Of a stretch of DNA of 64,000 nucleotides, positions 1 to 10,700 are shown piece after piece (the stretch's first letter is position 1; each line of letters opens with the position of its first letter). The notes under the pieces were generated by a model. The model was not told the DNA's origin, searched no databases, and was given only the letters and a program-made list of their open reading frames with translations. The translations under genes were made by a program, and so were the position numbers. Origin of the DNA: Rhodococcus sp. OK519 (GTDB lineage: Bacteria; Actinomycetota; Actinomycetes; Mycobacteriales; Mycobacteriaceae); the NCBI RefSeq assembly GCF_003051005.1, contig NZ_QAOW01000001.1, positions 1,302,001 to 1,366,000 on the forward strand. The letters are read 5' to 3'.

Positions 1-1332
1 GTGGTGCGCATCGGGCACGACGCGAGCGCACTCGACTTGTTGCCGGGCGGGCCGACTGCCGTCGTGACCACCCATGCCGCGATCCCGAAGGACAACCCCG
101 AACTGGTGGAAGCCGCCGCCCGGGGAATCCCCGTGATCCTCCGACCGGCGGTGCTCGCCTCGCTGATGCAGGGGCATCGCACGCTGCTCGTGTCGGGAAC
201 GCACGGGAAGACATCGACGACGTCGATGCTCGTGGTGGCATTGCAGCACTGCGGATTCGATCCGTCCTTCGCGGTGGGCGGCGAACTGAACGAGGCCGGC
301 ACCAATGCGCACCACGGCACCGGCGACGTCTTCGTCGCCGAGGCTGACGAGAGCGACGGTTCGCTCCTGCAGTACGACCCCGACGTGGTCATCGTCACCA
401 ACGTCGAGGCCGACCATCTCGACTTCTTCGGTAGCAGTGAGGCCTACGTCCAGGTCTTCGACGACTTCGTCGACCGGATCGCACCGGGCGGATTGCTGGT
501 GGTGTGCCTCGACGATCCGGGGTCGGCGGCGCTGGCGCGTCGGACGGTCGAGTCGGGCCGAAACGACGTGCGGGTCATCGGCTACGGGTCGGCGGACGGC
601 GTAGCTGCCGCGGGTCCCGTGCCCGTCGGGGTGGAACTGGTGTCGTGGCAGGCCCGCGACGTCGGGGGAGTGGCCCAGATTCGTTTTGCAGGTGAGGATT
701 CCGAGCGCACTCTGCGCTTGGGTGTGCCCGGAAAACATATGGCGCTCAATGCGCTTGCCGCCCTGCTCGCCGGGCGCGGCGCCGGTGCATCGGTGGACGA
801 GTTGCTCGAGGGGCTCGCCGGGTTCGGCGGTGTGCACCGCCGGTTCCAGTTCACCGGTCGCGAGCGGGGCGTGCGGTTGTTCGACGATTACGCCCACCAT
901 CCGACGGAGGTCCGTGCCGTGCTCGGCGCGGCCGGTGACCTCGTCCAGGACGACCGGCAACCGGGCCGTGTCATCGTGGTCTTCCAGCCGCATCTCTACT
1001 CTCGGACGGTGACCTTCGCGCAGGAGTTCGGCGAGGCGCTCGACCTTGCGGACGAGGTGGTGGTGCTGGACGTCTACGGTGCCCGCGAAGAACCGCTGCC
1101 CGGCGTGAGTGGCGCCCTCGTCGCGCAGTCGGTGACGAAACCTGTTCACTATCAGCCGGATAGGTCGCAGGTTCCGCGTCAGGTCGCGAGCCTGTCGGAG
1201 CCGGGTGACGTCGTCATCACGATGGGTGCGGGTGATGTGACGATGCTGGGCGGTCCGATCCTCGATGCGCTACGCGCGCGGCCCAACGGCAATCGTTCGG
1301 CGGCAGCGGAATCCGGTACGGAGCAGCCGTGA
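1..1332 (+). CDS. murC: UDP-N-acetylmuramate--L-alanine ligase MurC (5' partial)
   Basis: Cytoplasmic ligase that adds L-alanine to UDP-MurNAc using ATP, the first peptide step of peptidoglycan precursor synthesis. The visible 443 residues lack the N-terminal part of the UDP-binding Rossmann domain; the family is usually about 480-500 residues, so the gene starts before the window. The Mur ATP loop GTHGKTST is at residues 66-73, followed by EADESDG (114-120), TNVEADHLD (133-141) and, near residue 297, the C-terminal domain motif DDYAHHPTE. Its stop overlaps the ftsQ start by 4 bases, so translation is probably coupled. Identity is very secure; only the true start is unseen. Confidence 0.97.
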   Translation: MVRIGHDASALDLLPGGPTAVVTTHAAIPKDNPELVEAAARGIPVILRPAVLASLMQGHRTLLVSGTHGKTSTTSMLVVALQHCGFDPSFAVGGELNEAGTNAHHGTGDVFVAEADESDGSLLQYDPDVVIVTNVEADHLDFFGSSEAYVQVFDDFVDRIAPGGLLVVCLDDPGSAALARRTVESGRNDVRVIGYGSADGVAAAGPVPVGVELVSWQARDVGGVAQIRFAGEDSERTLRLGVPGKHMALNALAALLAGRGAGASVDELLEGLAGFGGVHRRFQFTGRERGVRLFDDYAHHPTEVRAVLGAAGDLVQDDRQPGRVIVVFQPHLYSRTVTFAQEFGEALDLADEVVVLDVYGAREEPLPGVSGALVAQSVTKPVHYQPDRSQVPRQVASLSEPGDVVITMGAGDVTMLGGPILDALRARPNGNRSAAAESGTEQP

Positions 1333-2165
1333 GCCCTGATGGTCGGCGGCGGTCCCGGGGCGGGCGGCCCGACGCCAGGCGAGACCGCCGTGCCCGGCCC
1401 CGCGCGAGCGAGCAGGTGTCTGCGGATTCGTCGGTGCTGGTCGATTCGGCGGCGCCGTCGGATCACGTCGGCCGCGGATCTGCGGACCGTGCGCGTGCCA
1501 GATCGTTGCGCCGCAGGGTTTTCCTGATCGGTGGTGTGTCGGCGGTGTTGATCGTCGCGCTGGTGGGGACGCTGTGGTTCAGCCCACTGATGTCGGTCAA
1601 GCGTGTCGAGTACGTCGGCGACGGCATGCTGTCGTCCGAGGAAGTGCTGGCACAGGCGGGAATTCAGGAGGGCACGCCGCTGCTCAGGGTCGACACTGCG
1701 GCGGCCGCCCAGCGGGTGGCCGGTATTCCGCGCGTGGCCGAGGCCCGCGTTCGGCGGGAGTATCCGTCGACCGTCCAGGTGTCCGTCACGGAGCGGATTC
1801 CGGTGGTGTTCTTCGATTCCCCGGAGGGCACCCACCTGATGGACGCCACCGGTGTCGACTATGCGATCGAGCCGCCGCCGTTCGGAGTCGTTCGCCTGGT
1901 GACGCCCACTCCGGGCCGGGACGACCACGCGACGCAGGCGGCACTCGGCGTGCTCGAGGCGCTGCCGGAGTCGGTGCGGTTCCAGGTCTCCGAGGTTGCC
2001 GCGCCGACGATTTCGAGTGTCTCGGCTACTCTTGTGGACGGACGTGTCGTGGTGTGGGGCAGCGTCGACGATTCCGAGAGGAAGTCGGCGGTGCTCTCCG
2101 TGTTGCTGACGCAGCCCGGCCAGATCTTCGATGTGTCGAGTCCCCAGTTGCCCACAGTAAAGTGA
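1329..2165 (+). CDS. ftsQ: cell division protein FtsQ
   Basis: Bitopic divisome protein that links early and late division proteins at the septum. It has an Arg-rich cytoplasmic tail of about 60 residues, one membrane segment (roughly residues 62-82), then a POTRA domain beginning near VKRVEYVGD and a beta domain. At 278 residues it is a normal FtsQ length. The GTG start overlaps the murC stop (GTGA), the arrangement expected in this cluster. The order murC-ftsQ-ftsZ is conserved in actinobacteria and supports the call, since FtsQ sequences diverge quickly. Confidence 0.95.
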   Translation: MSPDGRRRSRGGRPDARRDRRARPRASEQVSADSSVLVDSAAPSDHVGRGSADRARARSLRRRVFLIGGVSAVLIVALVGTLWFSPLMSVKRVEYVGDGMLSSEEVLAQAGIQEGTPLLRVDTAAAAQRVAGIPRVAEARVRREYPSTVQVSVTERIPVVFFDSPEGTHLMDATGVDYAIEPPPFGVVRLVTPTPGRDDHATQAALGVLEALPESVRFQVSEVAAPTISSVSATLVDGRVVVWGSVDDSERKSAVLSVLLTQPGQIFDVSSPQLPTVK

Positions 2166-2390
2166 TGGGCGATCCCGAGGGTGCACGCCGCGATCGGGAT
2201 CAGGGGAAGTGACGCCCCGCAAAAACTTGGCGCGTGTCGGCGCGCCTGCTGGCGGATCGCTGTGGCACTGCATAGCGTTTCGCCCCGAGGGACTACTTGA
2301 CATAACCTTGACCCTGTGGTTGAGGTTGAGGGTTTTCCGGCAATCCCCCTTAGTACGAGCGCGAAATCCACTCACGGAAGGCGAGAGCCC
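2166..2390 (+). promoter_or_regulatory. ftsQ-ftsZ intergenic region with candidate ftsZ promoter
   Basis: This 225-base gap is long for an otherwise tightly packed cluster. It holds TTGACA at 2297-2302 and TTGACC at 2308-2313, both acceptable -35 boxes, but no clean TANNNT box lies 17 bases downstream. In mycobacteria ftsZ is transcribed from several promoters in this interval. A Shine-Dalgarno-like GGAAGGCGAG (2377-2386) sits just before the ftsZ ATG at 2391. The promoter assignment is an inference. Confidence 0.45.
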
Positions 2391-3614
2391 ATGACGCCCC
2401 CGCACAACTACCTCGCCGTAATCAAGGTCGTCGGTATCGGCGGCGGCGGCGTGAACGCGGTCAACCGCATGATCGAGCAGGGACTCAAGGGAGTCGAGTT
2501 CATCGCGGTCAACACCGACGCGCAGGCGCTGCTCATGAGTGACGCCGACGTCAAGCTCGACGTCGGACGCGAACTCACCCGTGGACTCGGCGCCGGCGCC
2601 GATCCCGAGGTCGGACGTAAGGCCGCAGAAGACCACAAGGACGAGATCGAGGAAGTCCTCAAGGGCGCCGACATGGTCTTCGTCACCGCCGGTGAGGGTG
2701 GTGGCACCGGTACCGGTGGCGCACCCGTCGTCGCGAGCATCGCTCGCAAGCTCGGCGCACTCACGATCGGTGTCGTGACGCGACCCTTCTCCTTCGAGGG
2801 CAAGCGCCGCGGCGGTCAGGCCGAGTCCGGCATCTCCGCGCTGCGCGAGTCGTGCGACACCCTGATCGTCATCCCGAACGATCGGCTGCTCCAGCTCGGC
2901 GATGCCGCTGTCAGCCTGATGGATGCCTTCCGTAGCGCCGACGAGGTTCTCCTCAACGGTGTCCAGGGCATCACCGACCTGATCACGACGCCCGGCCTCA
3001 TCAACGTCGACTTCGCGGACGTCAAGAGCGTGATGTCGGGCGCCGGTAGCGCCCTCATGGGCATCGGTTCCTCGCGGGGCGAGGGGCGGTCGATCAAGGC
3101 CGCGGAAACCGCGATCAACTCGCCGCTGCTCGAGGCGTCCATGGAAGGCGCGCGCGGCGTGCTGTTGTCGATCGCCGGCGGTTCCGATCTGGGACTGTTC
3201 GAGATCAACGAGGCCGCGTCGCTGGTCCAGGAGGCCGCACACATCGACGCCAACATCATCTTCGGAACCGTCATCGACGATTCGCTCGGCGACGAGGTGC
3301 GGGTCACCGTCATCGCCGCAGGCTTCGACGGTGGTGCGCCCGTGAAGCGTCCGGTCGAGGTCCAGTCCGCCATCGGCCGCGGCAGCATCGGTGCCGGTCG
3401 CGCCGGCGAGGTCGGACAGTCCGAGCGGGCGGCCACGCCGCCGCCGGCCGCCGAGCCTGCGCATGCCGCGCCGGCTGCGCCGCGGGAACCGGTCGGCACG
3501 CCCACCGGGTCGAGCCTGCCGCCGCTCGGAGCCACCGGGTCGCGTTCGGTGCCGGTCGGTAACGAGGACGGCGAGGACGACGACGTCGACGTGCCCTCCT
3601 TCATGCGCCGTTGA
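2391..3614 (+). CDS. ftsZ: cell division GTPase FtsZ
   Basis: Tubulin-like GTPase that polymerises into the Z ring at mid-cell. The ATG at 2391 is chosen because it follows a good ribosome site and gives the canonical start [20 protein letters not shown]; a longer upstream frame has no family support. The protein is 407 residues. The GTP-binding tubulin signature GGGTGTG is at residues 103-109, and the NTDAQAL loop at 41-47. A variable Pro/Ala-rich linker precedes the C-terminal peptide [12 protein letters not shown], which in mycobacteria contacts partners such as SepF and FtsW. The stop overlaps the TTG start of pgeF. Confidence 0.99.
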   Translation: MTPPHNYLAVIKVVGIGGGGVNAVNRMIEQGLKGVEFIAVNTDAQALLMSDADVKLDVGRELTRGLGAGADPEVGRKAAEDHKDEIEEVLKGADMVFVTAGEGGGTGTGGAPVVASIARKLGALTIGVVTRPFSFEGKRRGGQAESGISALRESCDTLIVIPNDRLLQLGDAAVSLMDAFRSADEVLLNGVQGITDLITTPGLINVDFADVKSVMSGAGSALMGIGSSRGEGRSIKAAETAINSPLLEASMEGARGVLLSIAGGSDLGLFEINEAASLVQEAAHIDANIIFGTVIDDSLGDEVRVTVIAAGFDGGAPVKRPVEVQSAIGRGSIGAGRAGEVGQSERAATPPPAAEPAHAAPAAPREPVGTPTGSSLPPLGATGSRSVPVGNEDGEDDDVDVPSFMRR

Positions 3615-4351
3615 GCGGGGTAGCTGTGACGGGTGTTCGGGTCCGTCGGGTCGTCACCAGTCGATCCGGCGGGGTCTCGGCGCCGCCCTATGATTCGTTC
3701 AATCTCGGCGACCATGTCGGCGACGATCCGGCGGCCGTCGAGGCCAACCGCCGTCGACTGGCCGACGGTATCGGTCTGCCGTTCGAGCGTCTGGTCTGGA
3801 TGGAACAGATCCACAGCCGCAACGTGACGGTGGTGGACGGTCCACAGGACGGGCCGGTGCCCACGACGGATGCGCTCGTGACGCGGGAACCCGGTCTGGC
3901 CTTGGTCACCCTCAGTGCCGACTGTGTCCCCATCCTGCTGTCCGACGACGAGGCGGGGGTGATCGCGGCGGTGCACGCAGGCCGCATCGGCGCCCGCATC
4001 GGAATCGTGCCGAAGGTGATCGGCGCGATGATCGAGCAGGGTGCCCGCCCCGAGCGGATCGGCGCCTTCCTCGGGCCGGCCGCCAGCGGCCGCCAGTACG
4101 AGGTGCCCGCCGCGATGCAGGCCGACGTTGAGAAGTTTCTGCCGGGTAGTGCGACGCGGACGGTCAAGGGCACACCCGGCCTGGATCTGCGTGCAGGACT
4201 GCGCCGGCAACTCCTGGCTGCGGGCATCTCGGGCGTCGCGGAGGATCCGCGCTGCACGATCGAGGACCGCGCGCTGTTCAGCCACCGCCGGGAAGCGCCG
4301 ACCGGCAGGCTTGCCGCTGTCATCTGGATGGATCCGTCCGAGCGCGAGTGA
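3611..4351 (+). CDS. pgeF: PgeF/YfiH (DUF152) laccase-fold purine nucleoside phosphorylase
   Basis: Member of the laccase-domain family (YfiH, YlmD, PgeF). Characterised members act as adenosine deaminase/purine nucleoside phosphorylase or peptidoglycan-editing enzymes, so the exact substrate here is inferred. The metal-binding triad is visible: His68 in EQIHSR, Cys105 in SADCVP and His122 in AAVHAGR. At 246 residues it is full length. The TTG start overlaps the ftsZ stop (TTGA); an in-frame GTG at 3626, preceded by GCGGGG, is a plausible alternative that would remove five residues. It sits at the standard place between ftsZ and the YggS-family gene. Confidence 0.9.
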   Translation: MSGVAVTGVRVRRVVTSRSGGVSAPPYDSFNLGDHVGDDPAAVEANRRRLADGIGLPFERLVWMEQIHSRNVTVVDGPQDGPVPTTDALVTREPGLALVTLSADCVPILLSDDEAGVIAAVHAGRIGARIGIVPKVIGAMIEQGARPERIGAFLGPAASGRQYEVPAAMQADVEKFLPGSATRTVKGTPGLDLRAGLRRQLLAAGISGVAEDPRCTIEDRALFSHRREAPTGRLAAVIWMDPSERE

Positions 4352-4361
4352 CGGAGGAGAG

Positions 4362-5102
4362 TTGACAGTCGGGATGGGAAGGCGCGAGGAAATCGCCTCG
4401 GCGCTGACACGGGTGCGGGCGAGACTCGACGCCGCATGCCGCGACGCCGGCCGCGAACCGGGTGCTGTCGCGCTGTTGCCGGTGACCAAGTTCTTCCCGG
4501 CGTCGGATGTCCGCGTCCTCTACGACCTCGGGTGCCGGGAGTTCGGCGAGTCCCGGGAGCCCGAGGCGAGTCAGAAGGTGGCGGATTTCACCGCAGACCC
4601 GGGCGTGACGGAGTCCGTGCACTGGCACATGATCGGGCGATTGCAGCGGAACAAGGTGAAGTCCGTGGTGCGCTGGGCGGACACGATCCATTCGCTCGAC
4701 AGCGAGCGCCTCGCAGATGCCGTCTCTGCTGCCGTCGACGCGGCGACGGACGCGGGGGAGCGTTCGGGCCCCGTCGAGATGCTGATCCAGGTGAGCCTGG
4801 ACGGGGACCCGTCACGGGGCGGTGTGCCGGTCGAGGATCTGGAAGCTCTCGCGGATCGAGTTGCCTGCGCGCCCGGTCTGGAACTGGGTGGATTGATGGC
4901 CGTCCCGCCACTCGGGGCCGATCCCGACGCGGCGTTCGCGCAGTTGCATGCCGTGCACGCCGACCTGGTCCGGGTGCATCCGGGCGCGACCACTCTCTCC
5001 GCCGGGATGACCGGGGATCTGGAGTCTGCGGTTCGGCACGGATCCACCTGCGTGCGTGTCGGAACGGCACTGCTCGGCTCTCGACCGATAGTCTCGAAAT
5101 GA
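4362..5102 (+). CDS. YggS/PROSC-family pyridoxal-phosphate homeostasis protein
   Basis: Single-domain alanine-racemase-fold protein that binds pyridoxal phosphate and buffers its pool; it is not known to be an enzyme. Lys43 in the VTKFFP motif is the expected Schiff-base lysine; GESREPEASQK and HWHMIGRLQRNK are family signatures. The start is uncertain: TTG at 4362 lies only about four bases after GGAGG (4353-4357), while ATG at 4374 lies about 16 bases after it. I use the TTG, giving 246 residues; the ATG would give 242. It follows pgeF by 10 bases, as in mycobacteria, and precedes sepF. Confidence 0.92.
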   Translation: MTVGMGRREEIASALTRVRARLDAACRDAGREPGAVALLPVTKFFPASDVRVLYDLGCREFGESREPEASQKVADFTADPGVTESVHWHMIGRLQRNKVKSVVRWADTIHSLDSERLADAVSAAVDAATDAGERSGPVEMLIQVSLDGDPSRGGVPVEDLEALADRVACAPGLELGGLMAVPPLGADPDAAFAQLHAVHADLVRVHPGATTLSAGMTGDLESAVRHGSTCVRVGTALLGSRPIVSK

Positions 5103-5199
5103 TCACCAGTCACACATGGAACACCAGTCACACCCGGATCTCTGCGGTCGACCGCAGGATTAGCCAGTACCAGTCCTCCGCGCCCAGGAAGGTCGATCA

Positions 5200-5787
5200 A
5201 TGAGCAGCCTGCACAAGTTCAAGGCTTACTTCGGCATGGTTCCCCTCGAGGACTTCGAGGACGACTACATCGACGAGCCCGGACAGGGTCGTCGCGACTA
5301 CGCGGAACCGGGATACGCGTCGGCGCGCCGGGACGAGGTCGACACCGACTTCGACCGCTACGAACCCGCTCCCCGGGCGGCCCACCAGCGTGTCGAGTCG
5401 ATCGCCCCGCGCGGTGGCGCCCCGCGTCCGACCCGTGGTTCGCTCGCGGTCGATCCGCGCATGGAGCGCGTCGAAAGCCGTCGTTCGACCCTGGACGAGG
5501 GTGGCCCGCTGTCCAAGATCACGACGCTGCGCCCGCGGGACTACGGCGAGGCGCGCACGATCGGTGAGCGGTTCCGGGACGGCACGCCGGTCATCATGGA
5601 CCTCGTGGAAATGAGCAACGCCGACGCGAAGCGTCTGGTCGACTTCGCGGCAGGTCTCGCGTTCGCCCTGCGTGGTTCCTTCGACAAGGTCGCTACCAAG
5701 GTGTTCCTGCTCTCGCCCGCCGACATCGATGTGTCGGCCGAGGAGCGTCGTCGGATTGCGGAGACCGGCTACTACAACCAGAAGTGA
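5200..5787 (+). CDS. sepF: cell division protein SepF
   Basis: Cytoplasmic FtsZ-binding protein that tethers FtsZ filaments to the membrane in organisms lacking FtsA. It begins [13 protein letters not shown], the N-terminal amphipathic membrane-binding helix. A disordered, charged linker follows, then the SepF (DUF552) domain from about residue 105 ([19 protein letters not shown]) to the end. The length, 195 residues, is normal. The ribosome site AGGAAGG lies nine bases before the ATG. Its position between the YggS-type gene and the yggT gene matches the mycobacterial division cluster. Confidence 0.97.
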   Translation: MSSLHKFKAYFGMVPLEDFEDDYIDEPGQGRRDYAEPGYASARRDEVDTDFDRYEPAPRAAHQRVESIAPRGGAPRPTRGSLAVDPRMERVESRRSTLDEGGPLSKITTLRPRDYGEARTIGERFRDGTPVIMDLVEMSNADAKRLVDFAAGLAFALRGSFDKVATKVFLLSPADIDVSAEERRRIAETGYYNQK

Positions 5788-5906
5788 TCCGAGCGGTATC
5801 GGCCGGATTCTGTGACCCGCCCGGCAGCGCCGTGTAATTGTGACGCGTGACTCCGGGATTCCCGGATGGTTTTGATCGACTGGTTCTCGTCAGGCAGAGT
5901 GAAGGT

Positions 5907-6209
5907 GTGGCCGTGTTCTCGGTGATCTACGTGATCCTGTTCATCTTCTGGTTGTTGCTCATCGGGCGGATCATCGTCGAGTTCATCAGAGTGTTCGCTC
6001 GGGACTGGCGGCCGACGGGTTTCGTCGTCGTGGTCCTCGAGGCGATCTTCACCGTCACGGACCCGCCGGTGAAGCTCCTCCGTCGGCTCATCCCGCCGAT
6101 TTCGCTCGGTGGAGTCCGACTCGATCTCTCGATCATGGTGCTGCTGTTCCTGCTTTTCATCCTGATGCAGGTGGTCGCAGGACTGGCCTCACCCGCAGGT
6201 TTCGTGTGA
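5907..6209 (+). CDS. YggT-family membrane protein
   Basis: Small integral membrane protein of the YggT family (about 100 residues, two membrane segments), of unknown biochemical role and usually encoded between sepF and divIVA. The segments are roughly residues 3-25 (IYVILFIFWLLLIG) and 70-95 (LSIMVLLFLLFILMQ), with conserved RDWRPTG and TDPPVK between them. An upstream in-frame ATG at 5847 would add a hydrophilic tail foreign to the family. GTG at 5907 matches family starts best, although GTG at 5913 is better spaced from GAAGG (5901-5905). Confidence 0.88.
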   Translation: MAVFSVIYVILFIFWLLLIGRIIVEFIRVFARDWRPTGFVVVVLEAIFTVTDPPVKLLRRLIPPISLGGVRLDLSIMVLLFLLFILMQVVAGLASPAGFV

Positions 6210-6320
6210 CAGAATGTCCCGCAGTTACAGTGTGACTGGTAACGAAATGGTTAACGAGTACCGCAACGCTAGAACCGAATGCGTGCTAGACCGCCAAATG
6301 ATGCGTGAAGGGATCCTTCC
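6210..6320 (+). promoter_or_regulatory. wag31 upstream region, candidate promoter
   Basis: This 111-base region is relatively AT-rich. It contains TAGAAC (6270-6275), a possible -10 box in the form GCTAGAAC, and two related upstream elements, GGTAACGA (6238-6245) and GGTTAACGAG (6249-6258). No strong -35 is evident. A ribosome site GAAGGGATCC precedes the ATG at 6321. It is plausible that wag31 has its own promoter, but this is inference. Confidence 0.3.
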
Positions 6321-7181
6321 ATGCCGCTGACTCCAGCTGATGTGCACAACGTCGCGTTCAGCAAGCCTCCGATCGGGAAGCGTGGTTACAACGAGGACGA
6401 GGTAGACGCCTTCCTCGACCTCGTCGAGCAGGAGCTGTCGCGACTCATCGAGGAGAACGCAGATCTCCGTCAGCGTGTCGGTGAGCTCGATCAGGAGCTG
6501 GCCGAGGCGAAGAAGGCCCCGCGTCCCGTGGCCGCCGCCCCCGCCCCGGCGCCCGAGCCGGTTCGTGTCGTCGAGCCGCCGAAGCCCGCTCCGGCACCTG
6601 TTCCCGCGCCGGCCCCCGCTGCTGCGCCGCGTGAAGACGCGAACATGCAGGCCGCCAAGGTCCTGGGCTTGGCCCAGGAGATGGCCGACCGCCTCACGGG
6701 CGACGCCAAGACCGAGGCCGAGCAGCTGCTGAGCGATGCTCGCACCAACTCCGAGCGTCTGGTGACGGATGCGCGCTCCAAGTCGGAGACGATGGTGTCC
6801 GACGCCAAGCAGAAGTCGGAGACCATGGTCTCCGATGCGAAGCAGAAGTCGGAGTCGCTGCTGTCCGACGCGCAGACGCGCTCGGAGACCCAGCTGCGTC
6901 AGGCCAAGGAGAAGGCCGACGCGCTGCAGGCGGACGCCGAGAAGAAGCACACCGAGATCATGGCGACGATCAACCAGCAGCGGTCCGTCCTCGAGGGTCG
7001 GATCGAGCAGCTGAAGACGTTCGAGCGCGAGTACCGGGTGCGCCTCAAGTCCTACCTGGAGTCTCAGCTGGAGGAACTCGAGCAGCGTGGTTCGGCCGTT
7101 CCGGTCGACGGCGGCCAGGACACGTTCGGTCCGGGCGCGCAGGCCGGCTTCACCCAGTCGTACGCCAAGGGAAGCAACTGA
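6321..7181 (+). CDS. wag31: DivIVA/Wag31 polar growth scaffold
   Basis: Coiled-coil scaffold that marks the cell poles and directs tip growth and wall synthesis in mycolic-acid actinobacteria. The N-terminal DivIVA membrane-binding domain is clear ([20 protein letters not shown], then [20 protein letters not shown]). A Pro/Ala-rich linker covers roughly residues 70-108. A long coiled coil follows, containing five 11-residue repeats (about residues 139-193), and the C-terminal assembly domain has [12 protein letters not shown]. At 286 residues it is slightly longer than mycobacterial Wag31, mostly because of the linker and repeats. The ribosome site is GAAGGGATCC. Confidence 0.97.
   Translation: MPLTPADVHNVAFSKPPIGKRGYNEDEVDAFLDLVEQELSRLIEENADLRQRVGELDQELAEAKKAPRPVAAAPAPAPEPVRVVEPPKPAPAPVPAPAPAAAPREDANMQAAKVLGLAQEMADRLTGDAKTEAEQLLSDARTNSERLVTDARSKSETMVSDAKQKSETMVSDAKQKSESLLSDAQTRSETQLRQAKEKADALQADAEKKHTEIMATINQQRSVLEGRIEQLKTFEREYRVRLKSYLESQLEELEQRGSAVPVDGGQDTFGPGAQAGFTQSYAKGSN
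6735..6899 (+). repeat. five tandem 33-base repeats encoding 11-residue coiled-coil units in wag31
   Basis: Five consecutive 33-base units encode [44 protein letters not shown] and [11 protein letters not shown]. The period of 11 residues is a hendecad, which forms a straighter coiled coil than heptads. The third and fourth units are the most alike, pointing to recent unit duplication and possible length variation between strains. Confidence 0.9.
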
Positions 7182-7222
7182 CCGAGCCGACGCCCGGCCG
7201 GCTCCCGAGCAGGGGGTGAATC

Positions 7223-7510
7223 GTGCTGGTCATGACGTTGGTCCTCGCAGCAGTAGGGTTCGCCTTACTGGTGGTCGCCCTGATGACGGGTTCCGTCCTC
7301 TGGGCGTGGGGTTGCATCCTGGTTTGTGTCGCAGGCGCCGTCCTCCTGCTCGTCAGTGCGTTGGCGAGCAGGAAGGCGGGGCCGCCGAGCGCGGCAGCCG
7401 CCGCGAAACCCGAGGCCGGCGAGCCGACGCGAGACGACGCTCCGCAGGATTCGCCGTCGGACCTTCCGTCCGACCCCGGCGATTCCGGGAGCGATTCGAC
7501 GCAGGGTTAG
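7223..7510 (+). CDS. small two-helix membrane protein downstream of wag31
   Basis: A 95-residue protein with two adjoining hydrophobic segments (about residues 3-22 and 25-47), then a Lys/Arg turn (ASRKAG) and a disordered Pro/Asp/Ser-rich tail. The position directly after wag31 and the layout resemble the small conserved membrane protein next to wag31 in mycobacteria (Rv2144c type). Function is unknown; a role near the pole or divisome is only suggested by context. The GTG start follows AGGGGGTGA at a sensible distance. The tail is unusually acidic compared with its neighbours. Confidence 0.75.
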   Translation: MLVMTLVLAAVGFALLVVALMTGSVLWAWGCILVCVAGAVLLLVSALASRKAGPPSAAAAAKPEAGEPTRDDAPQDSPSDLPSDPGDSGSDSTQG

Positions 7511-7523
7511 ACTGAACGCATGT

Positions 7524-7765
7524 TTTCGGCGTAGATCCGGCCATCACCGGGGAGCCTTCGGAAGAACCGCCGATTTTCGGTAGTGCAGACGCGCTCGCCG
7601 GGGATCTGCTCAGTAGAACCGAACGGGTGGGCCCGTCACAGCCCGGATCGAGAGGCTCGTCGCGCAACGCGTGGCGGGCAAGCGGGGTGGTACCGCGGTA
7701 GCGGCGCACAGGGCGTCGTCGTCGTCCCCGTGCCGGTAGTAGGGCACGAGGAGCAGTGAGAACCT
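7524..7765 (+). ncRNA. T-box leader (ileS, tRNA-Ile sensing, translational type)
   Basis: The leader carries the T-box core GGGGTGGTACCGCGG (7684-7698). Within it TGGT (7688-7691) would pair with the ACCA end of uncharged tRNA-Ile, whose discriminator base is A. Upstream, CCGG (7537-7540) and CCGG (7547-7550) close a loop CCATCA holding ATC (7543-7545), the isoleucine specifier. This matches the ultrashort stem I T-boxes described for actinobacterial ileS genes. No U-run follows the core, and the ileS ribosome site GAGGAG (7748-7753) lies downstream, so control is probably by exposing the ribosome site. The 5' boundary is approximate. Confidence 0.9.
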
Positions 7766-10700
7766 GTGGTGACCAGTAACGAATCCACCCCTCCCCAGAC
7801 GAACGCCGGGTATCCCCGTGTCGATCTCGTCGGCGGCCGCGCCACGGGTTCCGTTTCCTTCCCCGATCTCGAGCGCAAGGTGCTCGCGGCCTGGGATGCG
7901 GACGACACGTTCCGGGCGAGCATCGAGAACCGTGAGGGTGCCGAGGACTTCGTCTTCTACGACGGACCTCCGTTCGCCAACGGTCTGCCGCACTACGGCC
8001 ATCTCCTCACCGGCTACGTCAAGGACTTGGTCCCGCGCTTCCAGACGATGCGGGGCAAGAAGGTCGACCGGCGTTTCGGCTGGGACTGCCACGGCCTGCC
8101 CGCCGAACTCGAGGCGGAGAAGCAGCTCGGCATCAAGGACAAGTCGCAGATCGACGCGATGGGTCTCGCGGAGTTCAACGCGTACTGCAAGCAATCGGTG
8201 CTGCGGTACGCCGACGAGTGGCGCGACTATGTCACCCGCCAGGCGCGCTGGGTGGACTTCGAAAACGACTACAAGACCCTGGATCTGGACTTCATGGAGT
8301 CCGTGATGTGGGCGTTCAAGGAACTCCACGACAAGGGCCTGATCTACCAGGGCTTCCGAGTGCTGCCGTACAGCTGGTACGAGCAGACTCCGCTGTCGAA
8401 CCAGGAGACCCGTCTCGACGACGCGTACAAGATGCGTCAGGATCCGGCGGTCACGGTCGACATGGTCCTTACTGCTCCCGGCTCGCCGCTGGACGGCGCG
8501 AACGCACTGATCTGGACCACCACGCCCTGGACGCTGCCGTCCAACCTGGCGATCGCGGTGCATCCCGACGTCGACTACGTGCATGTCGCCGGTGCCGACG
8601 GCAAGACCTACCTGCTGGCGGCTGCTCGTGTCGGGCACTATGCGCGTGAGCTCGGCGACGAGCCCGAGGTTCTCGGCGAATACAAGGGCACGGACCTGGT
8701 CGGCTTGTCCTACACCCCGCCGTTCGACTTCTTCCACGGTCCGGGCAAGGGGCACGAGAACGCGCACCGCGTCCTCTCGGCCGACTATGTCACCACCGAC
8801 TCGGGTACCGGAATCGTCCACCTTGCACCGGCTTTCGGTGAGGAGGACATGGATGTTGCGACGGCGAACGGCATCGAGATCGTGCAGCCGCTCGATCCGG
8901 GCGGAAAGTTCACGTCGATGGTCCCGCCGTACGAGGGCATGCAAGTCTTCGATGCGAACCCTGTCATCATCAAGGACCTGAAGGCTGCCGGAAAGCTTCT
9001 GCGGCACGAGACGATCGAGCACTCGTACCCGCACAGTTGGCGGTCGGGTCAGCCGCTCATCTACATGGCGGTGCCGTCGTGGTTCGTCGCCGTGACCAAG
9101 TTCCGCGATCGCATGGTCGAGCTCAACCAGGAGATCACCTGGGTGCCGGAGCACATCAAGGACGGCCAGTTCGGTAAGTGGCTCGAGGGTGCACGCGACT
9201 GGAACATCAGCCGAAACCGATACTGGGGCAGCCCCATCCCGGTGTGGGTGTCGGACGACCCGGCGTACCCGCGTGTCGATGTCTACGGCTCGCTCGATGA
9301 GCTCGAGGCGGACTTCGGCGTGCGACCGACGGATCTGCACCGGCCGATGATCGACGAGTTGGTTCGTCCCAACCCGGACGATCCGACCGGCACGTCGATG
9401 ATGCGCCGCGTCCCCGAGGTGCTGGACTGCTGGTTCGAGTCGGGTTCGATGCCGTACGCGCAGGTGCACTACCCGTTCGAGAATCGGGACTGGTTCGACT
9501 CGCACTACCCGGGCGACTTCATCGTCGAGTACAACGGTCAGACCCGCGGCTGGTTCTACACGCTGCACGTGCTGGCAACCGCACTCTTCGACCGTCCGGC
9601 GTTCAAGACTGTTGCGGCACACGGCATCGTGCTCGGTGACGACGGTCTGAAGATGAGTAAGTCCAAGGGCAACTACCCGGACGTCAAGGAGGTGTTCGAC
9701 CGCGACGGCTCGGACGCGATGCGGTGGTTCCTGATGTCGTCGCCGATCCTGCGTGGTGGCAACCTGGTGGTCACCGAGCAGGGCATCCGTGAGGGTGTGC
9801 GGCAGGCGCTGCTGCCGCTGTGGAACGCGTGGAGCTTCCTTCAGCTGTACGCCTCCAAGCCCGGTCAGTGGCGGACGGATTCGCCGAACGTGCTCGACAA
9901 GTACATCCTTGCGAAGCTCGCGGCGACGCGGGACGCGATCACCGACGCTCTCGAGGTCACCGATATCGCCGGTGCGTGCGACGAGTTGCGCACGTTCTGC
10001 GATGCGCTCACCAACTGGTATGTACGCCGTTCGCGCAGCCGCTTCTGGGACGAGGACCGGGACGCGATCGACACGCTGCACACCGTGCTCGAGGTCGTCA
10101 GCCGCCTCGCCGCGCCGCTGCTGCCGATGGCGTCCGAGGTGATCTGGCGGGGCTTGACGGGCGGTCGTTCGGTGCACCTCACCGATTGGCCGACCGAGAA
10201 GGAGCTGCCGGGCGACCCGGAACTGGTCGCCGCGATGGACGACGTCCGCAGCGTGTGCTCGACCGTGCTGGGCCTGCGCAAGGCTCAGAACCTGCGAGTG
10301 CGGCTGCCGCTGCCCGAGGTTACCGTCGCGTCGCCCGACGCGGAGAAGCTGCGCCCGTACCTGGGCCTGATCGCGGACGAGGTCAACGTCAAGAAGGTCG
10401 ACCTGACCGAGGACGTCGATGTCCACGGCCGGTTCGAGCTGGTGGTCAACGCTCGCGCCGCGGGTCCGCGTCTGGGCAAGAACGTGCAGACCGTCATCAA
10501 GGCGGTCAAGGCCGGAGACTGGACCGAGACGGACGGTGTCGTGTCGGCCGCTGGCATCGACCTGCTGCCGTCCGAGTACACCCAGCGCCTGGTGGCGGCC
10601 GAACCGGAGTCGACGGCGGCACTGCCGGACGGTGCCGGGCTCGTCGTGCTCGACTCCCAGGTCACCGAGGAGTTGGAGGCCGAGGGTTGGGCCAAGGACC

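Noticed and set aside
1179-3464. Long minus-strand open frame (761 codons) opposite ftsQ-ftsZ
   Set aside because: It is the reverse shadow of GC-rich plus-strand genes with strong family matches; its translation is Arg/Asp/His-rich low-complexity with no motifs.
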